NCBI GenBank assembly: GCA_946539765.1
Contig: CAMNHO010000036.1
Span: 1-6,325 of the forward strand
Length of the DNA: 6,325 nt
Reading direction: 5' to 3'
Source of the DNA: UBA4312 sp002394635
Lineage (GTDB): Bacteria > Bacillota_I > Bacilli_A > Erysipelotrichales > Erysipelotrichaceae
Shown: piece by piece, positions 1 to 5,894 of the stretch
How positions within the stretch are numbered: position 1 is the first letter of the stretch
Layout: each line of letters begins with the position of its first letter
Program-made: the position numbers and the translations under genes
Notes under the pieces: generated by a model
Database searches by the model: none
What the model was told of the DNA's origin: nothing
Seen by the model: only the letters and a program-made list of their open reading frames with translations

Positions 1-503
1 AGGGCATTCTTCATGCTGATCTGACACCAAGATGGATCCAGCCGACTACCTTTGGCGAAAAGAATGGAGTCCGTACCGAACGAAGTCAAGCGTTAGCTAG
101 GCTTTTTCAACAGGCTCGGATCTCATATCAAATCGTACCGGATATGCATTGTTGGCAGTTATGCCATCTGGCCTTGGTCGTTCCCTTGGCAGACGGTTAC
201 TATGAGACCAAAGAACCATTAAACGCAGGAAAAGACAGACTTCTTATGCATAGAACCGCTCTACAGATCCGAAAGAATCTTCTGTGTTTGAAGGAAGCTG
301 GGTATCCTCTATCCCCAAAGAAGCTGAACCTGTTGTGTTATATGCCTGTGGGAATCTTTGAAAGAGGATTGGCATGGATCTATCAGAGTTCATTCGGACA
401 TACCTTTATGTATGCGCATGCCATGAAGGCACCGGATGAAATGCATCGCCTGCACAACGAGTTCTATGCTTATATAGATAAAAAGAAGGAAAATGGACAA
501 TGA
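1..503 (+). CDS. Ketopantoate reductase-like protein (ApbA/PanE superfamily), 3' part only
   Basis: The reading frame is open from the left edge (first full codon at base 3) to the TGA at 501-503, giving 166 visible residues, so the gene starts outside the window. The ATG at 144 is internal: family-like sequence continues upstream of it. The visible part fits the end of the NADP-binding domain and the C-terminal helical domain of ketopantoate reductases. It has an 'FGEKNGVRTERS' segment (visible residues 18-29) like the family's iGe-dG-s-r pattern, then W51 followed by H55 and P61-L62, like the W-x-K...NPL core. Canonical PanE enzymes reduce 2-dehydropantoate with NADPH in pantothenate synthesis. 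Here the catalytic lysine expected just after the tryptophan is absent (W-Q-L-C-H), and the later S-S-M-L-Q-D motif is not recognisable, so another substrate or lost activity is likely. The N-terminal Rossmann glycine motif cannot be checked. The stop overlaps the next start (ATGA), so the two genes are probably translated together. Superfamily fairly sure; function unknown. Confidence 0.75.
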   Translation, partial: GILHADLTPRWIQPTTFGEKNGVRTERSQALARLFQQARISYQIVPDMHCWQLCHLALVVPLADGYYETKEPLNAGKDRLLMHRTALQIRKNLLCLKEAGYPLSPKKLNLLCYMPVGIFERGLAWIYQSSFGHTFMYAHAMKAPDEMHRLHNEFYAYIDKKKENGQ

Positions 504-1405
504 GTATTTCGGGAAATGTGGCAATGGCTATTTTACGAAGAATACAACCGGGAAAGGGTTCTTATGGCAATGTGGAAAAAAGCCGAAGAAAAGCCAGGAA
601 GGAAAACGATGCGTTTGTGTTTACGTACCCGAAGACAAGGAAAGCAGAGCTTTCCTTATTGCCGGGCGCACAAAAACCTTGTCTGATCATCCGTCCGCAT
701 AATAGGAAGAACATAGATAAGGCAATTCTGTATATTTATGGTGGGGTTTCCAATCAATGGCATACCCAGAAAGGAATGGCAATCCGGTATGCGATAGATA
801 CCGGTACGGAAGTATGGTATCCGGTGTATCCATCCATGACAGAGGTGGCAGTCAGCGAGTCAATTGCGTATCTGACCCAGATCTACCAACGGATGACACA
901 GCAGTACCAACCGAAAAAAATCATCCTGAGCGGGGTATCTATGGGTGGATATTATGCTCTTCAAATCTTAAATAACATTAATCATAACACCTTAGATCTG
1001 CCGAAGCCGGGATTGATCCTGGCCCATTCGCCCGGGGGTCTGCCGGATCGTGAACACGATTGGGCATTGATGAGGCAATATGAAAAGGACGATCCTTTGT
1101 TTGCGGAAGAGGATCTGCGGGTGATGGAAAAAATCACACCCCCAAATCCACCGGTTCTCGAGTGGATGTGGTATCCGGCACTAGGAGACTTTCGAGAGGC
1201 ACCACCAACCTATCTCTATTATGGACAGGAAATGTTAGCGGGGAATACATCACTCTATCAAAGAGCCTTTGAACGAAGCGGATCATTGGAGCAGCTTCAT
1301 ATTCGGATCACAAAGAACATGATGCATGGATATTCCTGTCTGCCGGTATTTCCGGAGAGCAGAAAAAGTTATAACGAGACACTAAAATGGATCGAAAACC
1401 TATAG
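500..1405 (+). CDS. Alpha/beta hydrolase (esterase/lipase-like, HSL-type fold)
   Basis: A 301-residue protein of normal length for a single-domain alpha/beta hydrolase, with no signal peptide or membrane segment, so probably cytoplasmic. The nucleophile elbow is G-V-S-M-G-G at 145-150, with Ser147 as nucleophile. An 'LYIYGGVSN' stretch at about 77-85 sits where hormone-sensitive-lipase-like enzymes carry the HGG oxyanion motif; here it reads YGG. Near the C-terminus, 'YYGQEML' (240-246) offers Glu244 as the likely triad acid, and His276 in 'MMHGYS' is the likely catalytic histidine. The family hydrolyses carboxylic esters or related bonds; the substrate cannot be read from sequence. The ATG at 500 overlaps the upstream TGA as ATGA, with a Shine-Dalgarno-like AAGAAGGA at 483-490. 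A competing ATG at 493 opens only a short frame that stops at 702. A terminator follows directly, so this is the last gene of its operon. Fold very likely; substrate unknown. Confidence 0.85.
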   Translation: MSISGNVAMAILRRIQPGKGSYGNVEKSRRKARKENDAFVFTYPKTRKAELSLLPGAQKPCLIIRPHNRKNIDKAILYIYGGVSNQWHTQKGMAIRYAIDTGTEVWYPVYPSMTEVAVSESIAYLTQIYQRMTQQYQPKKIILSGVSMGGYYALQILNNINHNTLDLPKPGLILAHSPGGLPDREHDWALMRQYEKDDPLFAEEDLRVMEKITPPNPPVLEWMWYPALGDFREAPPTYLYYGQEMLAGNTSLYQRAFERSGSLEQLHIRITKNMMHGYSCLPVFPESRKSYNETLKWIENL

Positions 1406-1433
1406 ATCATCCTTTGGAAAGGATGATTTTTTT
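1406..1433 (+). terminator. Intrinsic terminator after the hydrolase gene
   Basis: The arms ATCATCCT (1406-1413) and AGGATGAT (1420-1427) form an 8-bp stem around a TTGGAA loop, followed by six T residues (1428-1433). It starts on the base after the hydrolase stop codon. The T-run doubles as the beginning of the -35 box of the next promoter. Confidence 0.9.
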
Positions 1434-1459
1434 ACGTAAGGGACCATTCTTTGTATAAT
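1431..1459 (+). promoter_or_regulatory. Sigma-A-type promoter for the YhhN gene
   Basis: A perfect TATAAT -10 box lies at 1454-1459. TTTACG at 1431-1436 matches 4 of 6 bases of TTGACA, and the spacer is 17 bp. The -35 overlaps the T-run of the preceding terminator, so termination and re-initiation are packed into about 55 bp. Standard geometry puts +1 at about 1466, which is the A of an ATG codon. Confidence 0.7.
1438..1443 (+). promoter_or_regulatory. Possible ribosome binding site for a TTG start at 1451
   Basis: AAGGGA is a partial Shine-Dalgarno match, 7 nt before TTG at 1451. It would support an N-terminus 5 residues longer than the ATG at 1466. However, this site and the TTG lie upstream of the predicted transcription start, so they could work only on read-through transcripts or from a promoter I do not see. 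Confidence 0.35.
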
Positions 1460-1465
1460 AGAACT

Positions 1466-2155
1466 ATGCAGTATATCTTAATGATCTTTTCATGGATCAG
1501 CTTGTATTTTTTTATGAAAGCACGCATTGAAGGAAACATGATCCGCTCTTTGTTTTACAAGGTGATTTGTTCCTCCGGCTTTTTGTTGACAGGCATTTAT
1601 CTCTTATATATGGCGCCTTCTCGCTATTCATGGTTGATGGCATGTGGCTTGTTCTTTGGACTGTTGGGGGATATCTGGCTGGGATTGAAATGGATCTATG
1701 AAAAACAGCAGGATCTCTTTATTCTGGCCGGCTTTTTCTGTTTTGCGATCGGACATTTTTTCTATATTATGGCCCTGTGGATGCATTCTGTCCGCAATGT
1801 TCCGCTGTTCTGGTGGCTGATTCCGTTGATCCTGGCGATTGTGAGCAGCTATGCGGTTGTGACATACAGTCGGAAAAAGGGGATCCGTTATGGGAAGTTT
1901 CAACACATAGCGGTAGCTTATGGCTCATTTCTGCTGCTGATGACTTTGTTGGCAGGAAGTGTTTCCATATGGACACAGGGACAGGATCAACGAGCTTTCT
2001 TTGTGCTGGTCGGAGGTCTTTGTTTTGTGATATCCGACTTGGTTTTAAGTATGATTTATTTTAAAAAGGATACAAACAGTCCAAAACGAATCATTTTTAA
2101 TCATGTGATGTATTATATGGCACAGTTTTTCATTGCGTTTTCGATATTGAGGTGA
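1466..2155 (+). CDS. YhhN/TMEM86 family membrane protein (putative lysoplasmalogenase)
   Basis: A strongly hydrophobic 229-residue protein, about the family's usual length, with roughly seven to eight predicted membrane segments and only short hydrophilic loops. Family signatures, numbered from the alternative TTG start at 1451 (subtract 5 for the ATG), are 'GLLGDIWL' near 70-77 with Gly73-Asp74, 'FAIGHFFYIMAL' near 98-109 with His102, and 'LCFVISDLVLS' near 190-200 with Ser195-Asp196. These match the conserved polar residues of YhhN. Characterised animal TMEM86B hydrolyses the vinyl-ether bond of lysoplasmalogens; activity here is inferred from family only, though many anaerobes do make plasmalogens. 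I prefer the ATG at 1466 because TTG 1451 overlaps the -10 box, although a weak Shine-Dalgarno exists only for the TTG. It is the first gene of a block with the HAD phosphatase and GTPase; its TGA lies 2 bp before the next ATG. Confidence 0.8.
   Translation: MQYILMIFSWISLYFFMKARIEGNMIRSLFYKVICSSGFLLTGIYLLYMAPSRYSWLMACGLFFGLLGDIWLGLKWIYEKQQDLFILAGFFCFAIGHFFYIMALWMHSVRNVPLFWWLIPLILAIVSSYAVVTYSRKKGIRYGKFQHIAVAYGSFLLLMTLLAGSVSIWTQGQDQRAFFVLVGGLCFVISDLVLSMIYFKKDTNSPKRIIFNHVMYYMAQFFIAFSILR
2149..2155 (+). promoter_or_regulatory. Shine-Dalgarno site that sets the HAD phosphatase start at ATG 2158
   Basis: GAGGTGA is a 7-base match to the complement of the usual 16S rRNA 3' end, and its GAGG core ends 5 nt before ATG 2158. 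An alternative GTG at 2152 lies inside this site, so it would lack its own binding site. The ATG gives the family-typical start M-K-L-I-F-L-D. Confidence 0.7.
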
Positions 2156-2157
2156 CT

Positions 2158-2988
2158 ATGAAACTTATATTTTTAGATGCGGACGGCACATTGTTGATGG
2201 CAGATGGAATCATTCCCCAAAGGGCCAAGGAGGCTTGCCGGCTGGCACAGAGCCAGGGACATAAGATCTGTCTATGTACCGGGCGGCAAAAACCGGAAAT
2301 CACAAAGGAGCTGCAATCTATTCAGTATGACGGGATCGTGGCTGGTGCAGGTTCCTATGTGGAAGCGGATCACAAGATCTTGAAAGAAAGAGGGTTGCGA
2401 AACGAACAGAGGAAACAACTGTATAACTACTTTTCCAAGCGGCCGATCCCAACCATTTATGAAGCAACCGAAGCTATTGTTGCGGATGCAAGGGTCAAGC
2501 CGGTCTTTGATCAGCTGATTGAAACGCATTGTTCTCATTTATCCAAAGAGGCGTATGAAAAACACGGACTGATCCAGCTGAAGAAGATATGGAAAACCGG
2601 GGATCCCAAAAAGATATCATTTAATAAGATTACATTTCTGTCTTCCGAAGTAGGATTTTCACAAATATATGCAGACTTATCCAAGGATTTTGAAGTGATT
2701 CCTTCCACCTTTGCCCCGTTTGGAAAGGATTCGGGAGAAGTGGCTGCCTATGGGATCACCAAAGCGATGGGAATGCGCGATCTGATGGATTATTTCGGTG
2801 TGGCGCAAGAAGATGTCATTGCGATCGGGGATGGAGCCAATGATCTGAATATGTTTGAAGTGGCCGGTCAGTCGGTTGCGATGGGCAACGCAAGTCAGGC
2901 AGTCAAGGAAAAAGCTGATATAGTAACGGCAGATATTGATAAAGACGGTATCTATCAGGTGTTTTCTTTGTTCAATCTGTTGGGGTGA
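2158..2988 (+). CDS. Cof-type HAD-IIB family phosphatase
   Basis: A 276-residue cytoplasmic protein with all four HAD motifs. Motif I is 'FLDADGTLL' (5-13) with nucleophile Asp7 and acid/base Asp9. Motif II is 'LCTGR' with Thr41. The motif III lysine is probably Lys202 in 'GITKAMGM'. Motif IV is 'GDGANDLNMF' (224-233) with Asp225 and Asp229 for magnesium. The insert between motifs II and III (about 85-185) corresponds to the C2 cap of subclass IIB, and the total length is normal for Cof/YidA-like enzymes. The family removes phosphate from sugar phosphates, FMN, pyridoxal phosphate and similar small molecules with broad specificity, so the substrate cannot be named. The start is ATG 2158 rather than GTG 2152 (see the binding site at 2149-2155). 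It is very likely co-transcribed with both neighbours, with 2 bp to the upstream gene and 4 bp to the downstream one. Confidence 0.9.
   Translation: MKLIFLDADGTLLMADGIIPQRAKEACRLAQSQGHKICLCTGRQKPEITKELQSIQYDGIVAGAGSYVEADHKILKERGLRNEQRKQLYNYFSKRPIPTIYEATEAIVADARVKPVFDQLIETHCSHLSKEAYEKHGLIQLKKIWKTGDPKKISFNKITFLSSEVGFSQIYADLSKDFEVIPSTFAPFGKDSGEVAAYGITKAMGMRDLMDYFGVAQEDVIAIGDGANDLNMFEVAGQSVAMGNASQAVKEKADIVTADIDKDGIYQVFSLFNLLG
2982..2988 (+). promoter_or_regulatory. Shine-Dalgarno site that sets the GTPase start at ATG 2993
   Basis: GGGGTGA overlaps the stop codon of the phosphatase gene and ends 4 nt before ATG 2993. A longer frame could open at TTG 2936, but that would overlap the phosphatase by 53 bp and add a stretch unlike the rest of the protein, so ATG 2993 is chosen. 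Confidence 0.6.
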
Positions 2989-2992
2989 TAAG

Positions 2993-4207
2993 ATGACTAA
3001 AAAAAAGAAACAAACCCGTTATGAAGAAATCCAGGCATTAAAGGATGATAAGATCAATGTATTGCTTGCGGGAGCTTCCGGCTGCGGAAAAAGCACGTTG
3101 ATCAATGCCATTCTGGGATCATCGCAGGCACCGGAAGGAGCCGGGATCGCAACCACTGAAATCGGTATTTATCAGAATGAACAACTGCCGTTCCGGATGA
3201 TTGATACGGTCGGGTATGAATACAGCTTTCTTAAACAGTATCGGATCCGAAGAGAATTAGCGCGATTCAGCCGCTCCGGGATCCGGACAAAGGATACGGC
3301 AAAACTGATCCATATGATATGGTTTTGTATCGACGGAACCAGTCGACGCATCGATGACCGGGTGTTGGATTCGTTAGCCGATATTACCAAAGACTGGAAG
3401 AACGTACCGATCTTGGTTGTTCTGACGAAGTCGTATTCACAGCCGGATGCACAGGAAAACCAGGAGATGGTCTCCCAGCATATATGGCACTATAACGAAA
3501 AACACAGACATCATCCATTGCAGGTTAAGGATATTATACCGGTCGTCGCCAAGGCATATCCTGTGGACACAACAACCATTGTTTATCCTTATGGGCTGGA
3601 TGTACTGACAGCGAAAACCGAAGCGTTGGCCGGACAGAGCAAAGAAACCGCTGCGCATTCGGTGAAGGAGCTGGATCTGAAGATGAAACGTACCCTGTGC
3701 TATTCTATTGTAGCGGCTTCTACTGCTGCAGCTACAACGATCGGCGCTGTACCAATCACAACACCGGATGCAGCCATCCTGTACCCATTACAGTCAGGGA
3801 TGCTATGGGCGATTGCCAAGGTGTATGGTTTAAACAAAAAGAATACCTCGAATGAGATCATTGAATCGATCATCCGGGCCGGAGGGACAACGATTGCCGG
3901 AAAGACAGCGTTGAACGTGTTGAAATCAATTCCGGGAATCAACCTGGCCGCCTCTGTACTCAATGCGGCAGTGGCCGGATCCATTACCTTGATTGCCGGA
4001 AAAATCTGTATGAATACTTTTGAAAAAGTGTATACCGGCCAGGTGGATGAACGGTCTGTTGACTGGGATACGGAAATTGCCGGCTTGTTTCAGAAGTATT
4101 TACCGAAGGTATTGAAAAAAGTCGAAAAATTGATGAAGGAAAATGATGGTCGGATCACAGTGCAGCAAATTGTGGACGTGTTGAAATCCATGACCAAGCT
4201 AAAATGA
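2993..4207 (+). CDS. GTPase with C-terminal DUF697-like domain
   Basis: A 404-residue protein with a lysine-rich start. The N-terminal half is a P-loop GTPase domain: Walker A/G1 'GASGCGKST' (27-35, Lys33, Ser34), a G2 threonine at Thr54 or Thr55, and G3 Asp71-Thr-Val-Gly74. The strand ending in 'LVVLTKSYS' (141-149) is where G4 belongs, but Thr-Lys-Ser-Tyr replaces the usual N/T-K-x-D, so the guanine-binding Asp is not in its normal place. The C-terminal half (about 225-345) contains small-residue-rich hydrophobic helices, including 'AASTAAATTIGAVPITTP' (241-258) and a Gly/Ala-rich hydrophobic segment at about 315-338, resembling DUF697, which is often attached to Era-like or IRG-like GTPases and thought to associate with membranes. 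A charged amphipathic tail (about 365-400) follows. The physiological role of these GTPases is not established. It sits 4 bp after the phosphatase, in the same operon. Domain architecture confident; function unknown. Confidence 0.85.
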   Translation: MTKKKKQTRYEEIQALKDDKINVLLAGASGCGKSTLINAILGSSQAPEGAGIATTEIGIYQNEQLPFRMIDTVGYEYSFLKQYRIRRELARFSRSGIRTKDTAKLIHMIWFCIDGTSRRIDDRVLDSLADITKDWKNVPILVVLTKSYSQPDAQENQEMVSQHIWHYNEKHRHHPLQVKDIIPVVAKAYPVDTTTIVYPYGLDVLTAKTEALAGQSKETAAHSVKELDLKMKRTLCYSIVAASTAAATTIGAVPITTPDAAILYPLQSGMLWAIAKVYGLNKKNTSNEIIESIIRAGGTTIAGKTALNVLKSIPGINLAASVLNAAVAGSITLIAGKICMNTFEKVYTGQVDERSVDWDTEIAGLFQKYLPKVLKKVEKLMKENDGRITVQQIVDVLKSMTKLK

Positions 4208-4222
4208 GTTTTATGATACAAT
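4190..4222 (+). promoter_or_regulatory. Possible internal promoter before the membrane-anchored repeat protein
   Basis: TATGAT at 4212-4217 matches 5 of 6 bases of the -10 consensus, with ATGACC (4190-4195, 4 of 6) 16 bp upstream. Overlapping it, TGATACAAT (4214-4222) fits an extended -10 (TGnTACAAT). The 44-bp gap here is much longer than the 2-4 bp gaps elsewhere in the block. The evidence is consensus matching only, and read-through from the GTPase gene remains likely. Confidence 0.4.
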
Positions 4223-4236
4223 GATTTTACATAAAA
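4209..4236. repeat. Perfect 7-bp inverted repeat around the candidate -10 region
   Basis: TTTTATG (4209-4215) and CATAAAA (4230-4236) are exact reverse complements separated by 14 bp. No T-run follows, so it is not a terminator. Its arms flank the TACAAT box, so it could be an operator, but both arms are AT-rich and chance is a real alternative. Confidence 0.3.
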
Positions 4237-4251
4237 GAAGGAGGGATCTGC

Positions 4252-4863
4252 ATGAATACAACGGTTATGTTAGTGGCTTTGTTGATCATCATTATTGCCA
4301 ATATAGTCCTGCGTGTTGTATTGAATGGGAAAAGGGATGATGTTGCGCAAAGATTAACGCAATATCTTGTTCATAAGGAATATGACAAATTCGATGAATT
4401 GGTGGACTCCAAGGAAGCAAAGCGAGTGATACCATCATACAATCTGGCTTATTTTAAACTGAATAAAGCGATACAGATGAATAAGGATCAAGAGGTGGAT
4501 CAGTTAATGCAGGAGATTGGCGGTATAAAGATGTCCAATCGCCAGAAAGAGGAACTGTATCTGCGCGTGTATAACTACTATGTTTTTAAACACAGGAAAC
4601 AGAAAGCGGTGTACTACTTGACAAAGATCAAGGAAGAAATAAAAGATGAAGGTCTGATTCTTTACTGTACAAGGTTATATGACATAGAAATATTGAAGAA
4701 GGATAATCTGCTGAACCCTCTATTAGAAGAACTGGAAGACTTGTCGGGCCAGCAGCAGGTTTGGGATCTGACGTTGGTTTCCTTGATCTATAAAAATCAA
4801 AATAATGAAGAAAAAGCCATGGAATATGCCAACAAGGCAAAGCGTTTCATCGCCCAGGAGTAG
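4252..4863 (+). CDS. Membrane-anchored helical-repeat (TPR-like) protein, function unknown
   Basis: A 203-residue protein I cannot assign to a named family. Residues 4-23 form one uninterrupted hydrophobic segment (V-M-L-V-A-L-L-I-I-I-I...) followed by Lys/Arg-containing sequence, consistent with an N-terminal anchor. The rest, about 28-200, is predicted almost wholly alpha-helical, hydrophilic and charged. Spaced Tyr, Leu and Ala residues resemble degenerate TPR helices, for example 'YNLAYFKLNKAIQM' (about 63-76) and the last unit 'NNEEKAMEYANKAKRF' (about 184-199). TPR-like domains usually bind other proteins, so a scaffold at the cytoplasmic membrane face is a reasonable guess, no more. 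Translation signals are excellent: AAGGAGG at 4238-4244, 7 nt before the ATG. The last codons carry the AGGAG binding site of the oxidoreductase gene, which starts 3 bp after this stop. Confidence 0.8.
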   Translation: MNTTVMLVALLIIIIANIVLRVVLNGKRDDVAQRLTQYLVHKEYDKFDELVDSKEAKRVIPSYNLAYFKLNKAIQMNKDQEVDQLMQEIGGIKMSNRQKEELYLRVYNYYVFKHRKQKAVYYLTKIKEEIKDEGLILYCTRLYDIEILKKDNLLNPLLEELEDLSGQQQVWDLTLVSLIYKNQNNEEKAMEYANKAKRFIAQE

Positions 4864-4866
4864 GTT

Positions 4867-5862
4867 ATGCGTATCGGAACAATAGGCAGCGGAACCATCG
4901 TGGATCGTATGATCCAGGCTGTCAAGCAGACAGAAGGTATGCAGATTGAAGCAATCTATTCCCGTTCGGAACAGAAGGCTCGGGCGTTTGCACAAAAACA
5001 TAGTGTAAAACAATGGTATACGGATCTGGATGCGATGCTGGCATCGGATATTGATACTGTGTATGTAGCTAGTCCGAATTCTTTACACTACCCGCAGGCT
5101 TTAAAAGCTTTGCAGGCAGGAAAACATGTCATCTGTGAAAAGCCGTTTGTACCGACGGGTCGTGAATGTGAAACATTGTTTGAAACAGCTCGCGAGCATG
5201 GAGTGTATATCTTTGAGGCGATCACAAATCAGTTTGTTCCGAATTATCAGGTCGTCAAAGATCATTTAAAGGATTGCGGAAACATTCAGATGATCCAGGC
5301 CAACTATTCTCAATACTCCTCCCGTTATGGAAAATACTTGGCAAAGGAGCAAACCAATGCGTTTGATCCGGCCTTTTATGGGGGCGCTTTGATGGATATC
5401 AATGTATATTGTCTTCATTTTGTGATCGGTTTATTAGGGAAGCCCGATAAGGTCACCTATACAGCCAATAAAGGTTATAACGGCGTAGATACCAGTGGTG
5501 TGGTTGTGCTGCAGTACCCGGACCGGCTGGCAGTGTGTGTCGGTGCAAAAGATAGCAGCAGTGAAAACCAGGTGATGATCCAAGGGGATAAAGGTTGTCT
5601 GCGCGTCTATGGCTCCGGCTGCGGGGTTTGTGCCCAGGTGGAATTTCTGGAACCCAAAGGGGATATGATCGGAAAAAAAGATACTTCCCAGGCTATACAG
5701 CTTGGACAAGATCAGGCGTTTCATATGATCTATGAATGTCAGGCTTTTCAGAAAATCGTGGCAGAACGTGATGAAAAAACGTATCAGAAACTCTGTGAAC
5801 AAACAAAGAATGTAGTATCGATTTTGGAAACATGTCGAGGTCAAATACAGTACGGGCAGTGA
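4867..5862 (+). CDS. Gfo/Idh/MocA family NAD(P)-dependent oxidoreductase
   Basis: A 331-residue cytoplasmic protein of normal family length. The N-terminal Rossmann fold begins at residue 1 with 'GTIGSGTI' (4-11, the G-x-x-G-x-G dinucleotide loop). 'VASPNSLHY' (67-75) and 'CEKPF' (90-94), with the family's conserved Glu91-Lys92-Pro93, follow; Lys92 is the usual catalytic lysine. The C-terminal substrate domain starts near 120 and holds 'GGALMDINVYCLHF' (173-186), where Asp177 and Tyr181 match the D-x-G-x-Y/H signature. Tyr181 instead of the more common His places it nearer the dihydrodiol dehydrogenase and glucose-fructose oxidoreductase-like members. The family oxidises or reduces sugars, inositols and related polyols; the substrate here is unknown and no sugar transporter or kinase gene is nearby. 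AGGAG at 4856-4860, inside the preceding gene, is 6 nt before ATG 4867. Its stop codon lies within the terminator hairpin. Confidence 0.9.
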   Translation: MRIGTIGSGTIVDRMIQAVKQTEGMQIEAIYSRSEQKARAFAQKHSVKQWYTDLDAMLASDIDTVYVASPNSLHYPQALKALQAGKHVICEKPFVPTGRECETLFETAREHGVYIFEAITNQFVPNYQVVKDHLKDCGNIQMIQANYSQYSSRYGKYLAKEQTNAFDPAFYGGALMDINVYCLHFVIGLLGKPDKVTYTANKGYNGVDTSGVVVLQYPDRLAVCVGAKDSSSENQVMIQGDKGCLRVYGSGCGVCAQVEFLEPKGDMIGKKDTSQAIQLGQDQAFHMIYECQAFQKIVAERDEKTYQKLCEQTKNVVSILETCRGQIQYGQ

Positions 5863-5876
5863 AAACTGCCTTTTTT
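5855..5876 (+). terminator. Intrinsic terminator overlapping the oxidoreductase stop codon
   Basis: GGCAGT (5855-5860) pairs with ACTGCC (5865-5870) around a GAAA tetraloop (5861-5864, GNRA type), followed by six T residues (5871-5876). The TGA stop at 5860-5862 spans the stem-loop junction, so the last coding bases form the 5' arm. Confidence 0.9.
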
Positions 5877-5894
5877 ATTTAATGAGAGTTTAAA

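Noticed and set aside
144..146. ATG 144 as the start of the first gene
   Set aside because: The same frame stays open to the left edge and carries family-like sequence (the FGEKNGVRTERS segment) before this ATG, so it is an internal methionine.
493..702. Short plus-strand frame from ATG 493
   Set aside because: It is out of frame with the hydrolase, low in complexity and has no family resemblance. The ATGA-overlap start at 500 encodes the real protein.
2936..2992. Extended GTPase N-terminus from TTG 2936
   Set aside because: It would overlap the phosphatase gene by 53 bp and has no good ribosome binding site, while ATG 2993 has one.
3700..3984. 94-residue Ala-rich minus-strand frame opposite the GTPase
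   Set aside because: Its Ala/Ile/Val-rich composition simply mirrors the Ala/Gly-rich hydrophobic segment of the GTPase on the plus strand.
5434..5844. 136-residue open frame on the minus strand
   Set aside because: It lies entirely opposite the well-supported Gfo/Idh/MocA gene, has no recognisable domain and is rich in Cys, His and Phe as antisense shadows often are.
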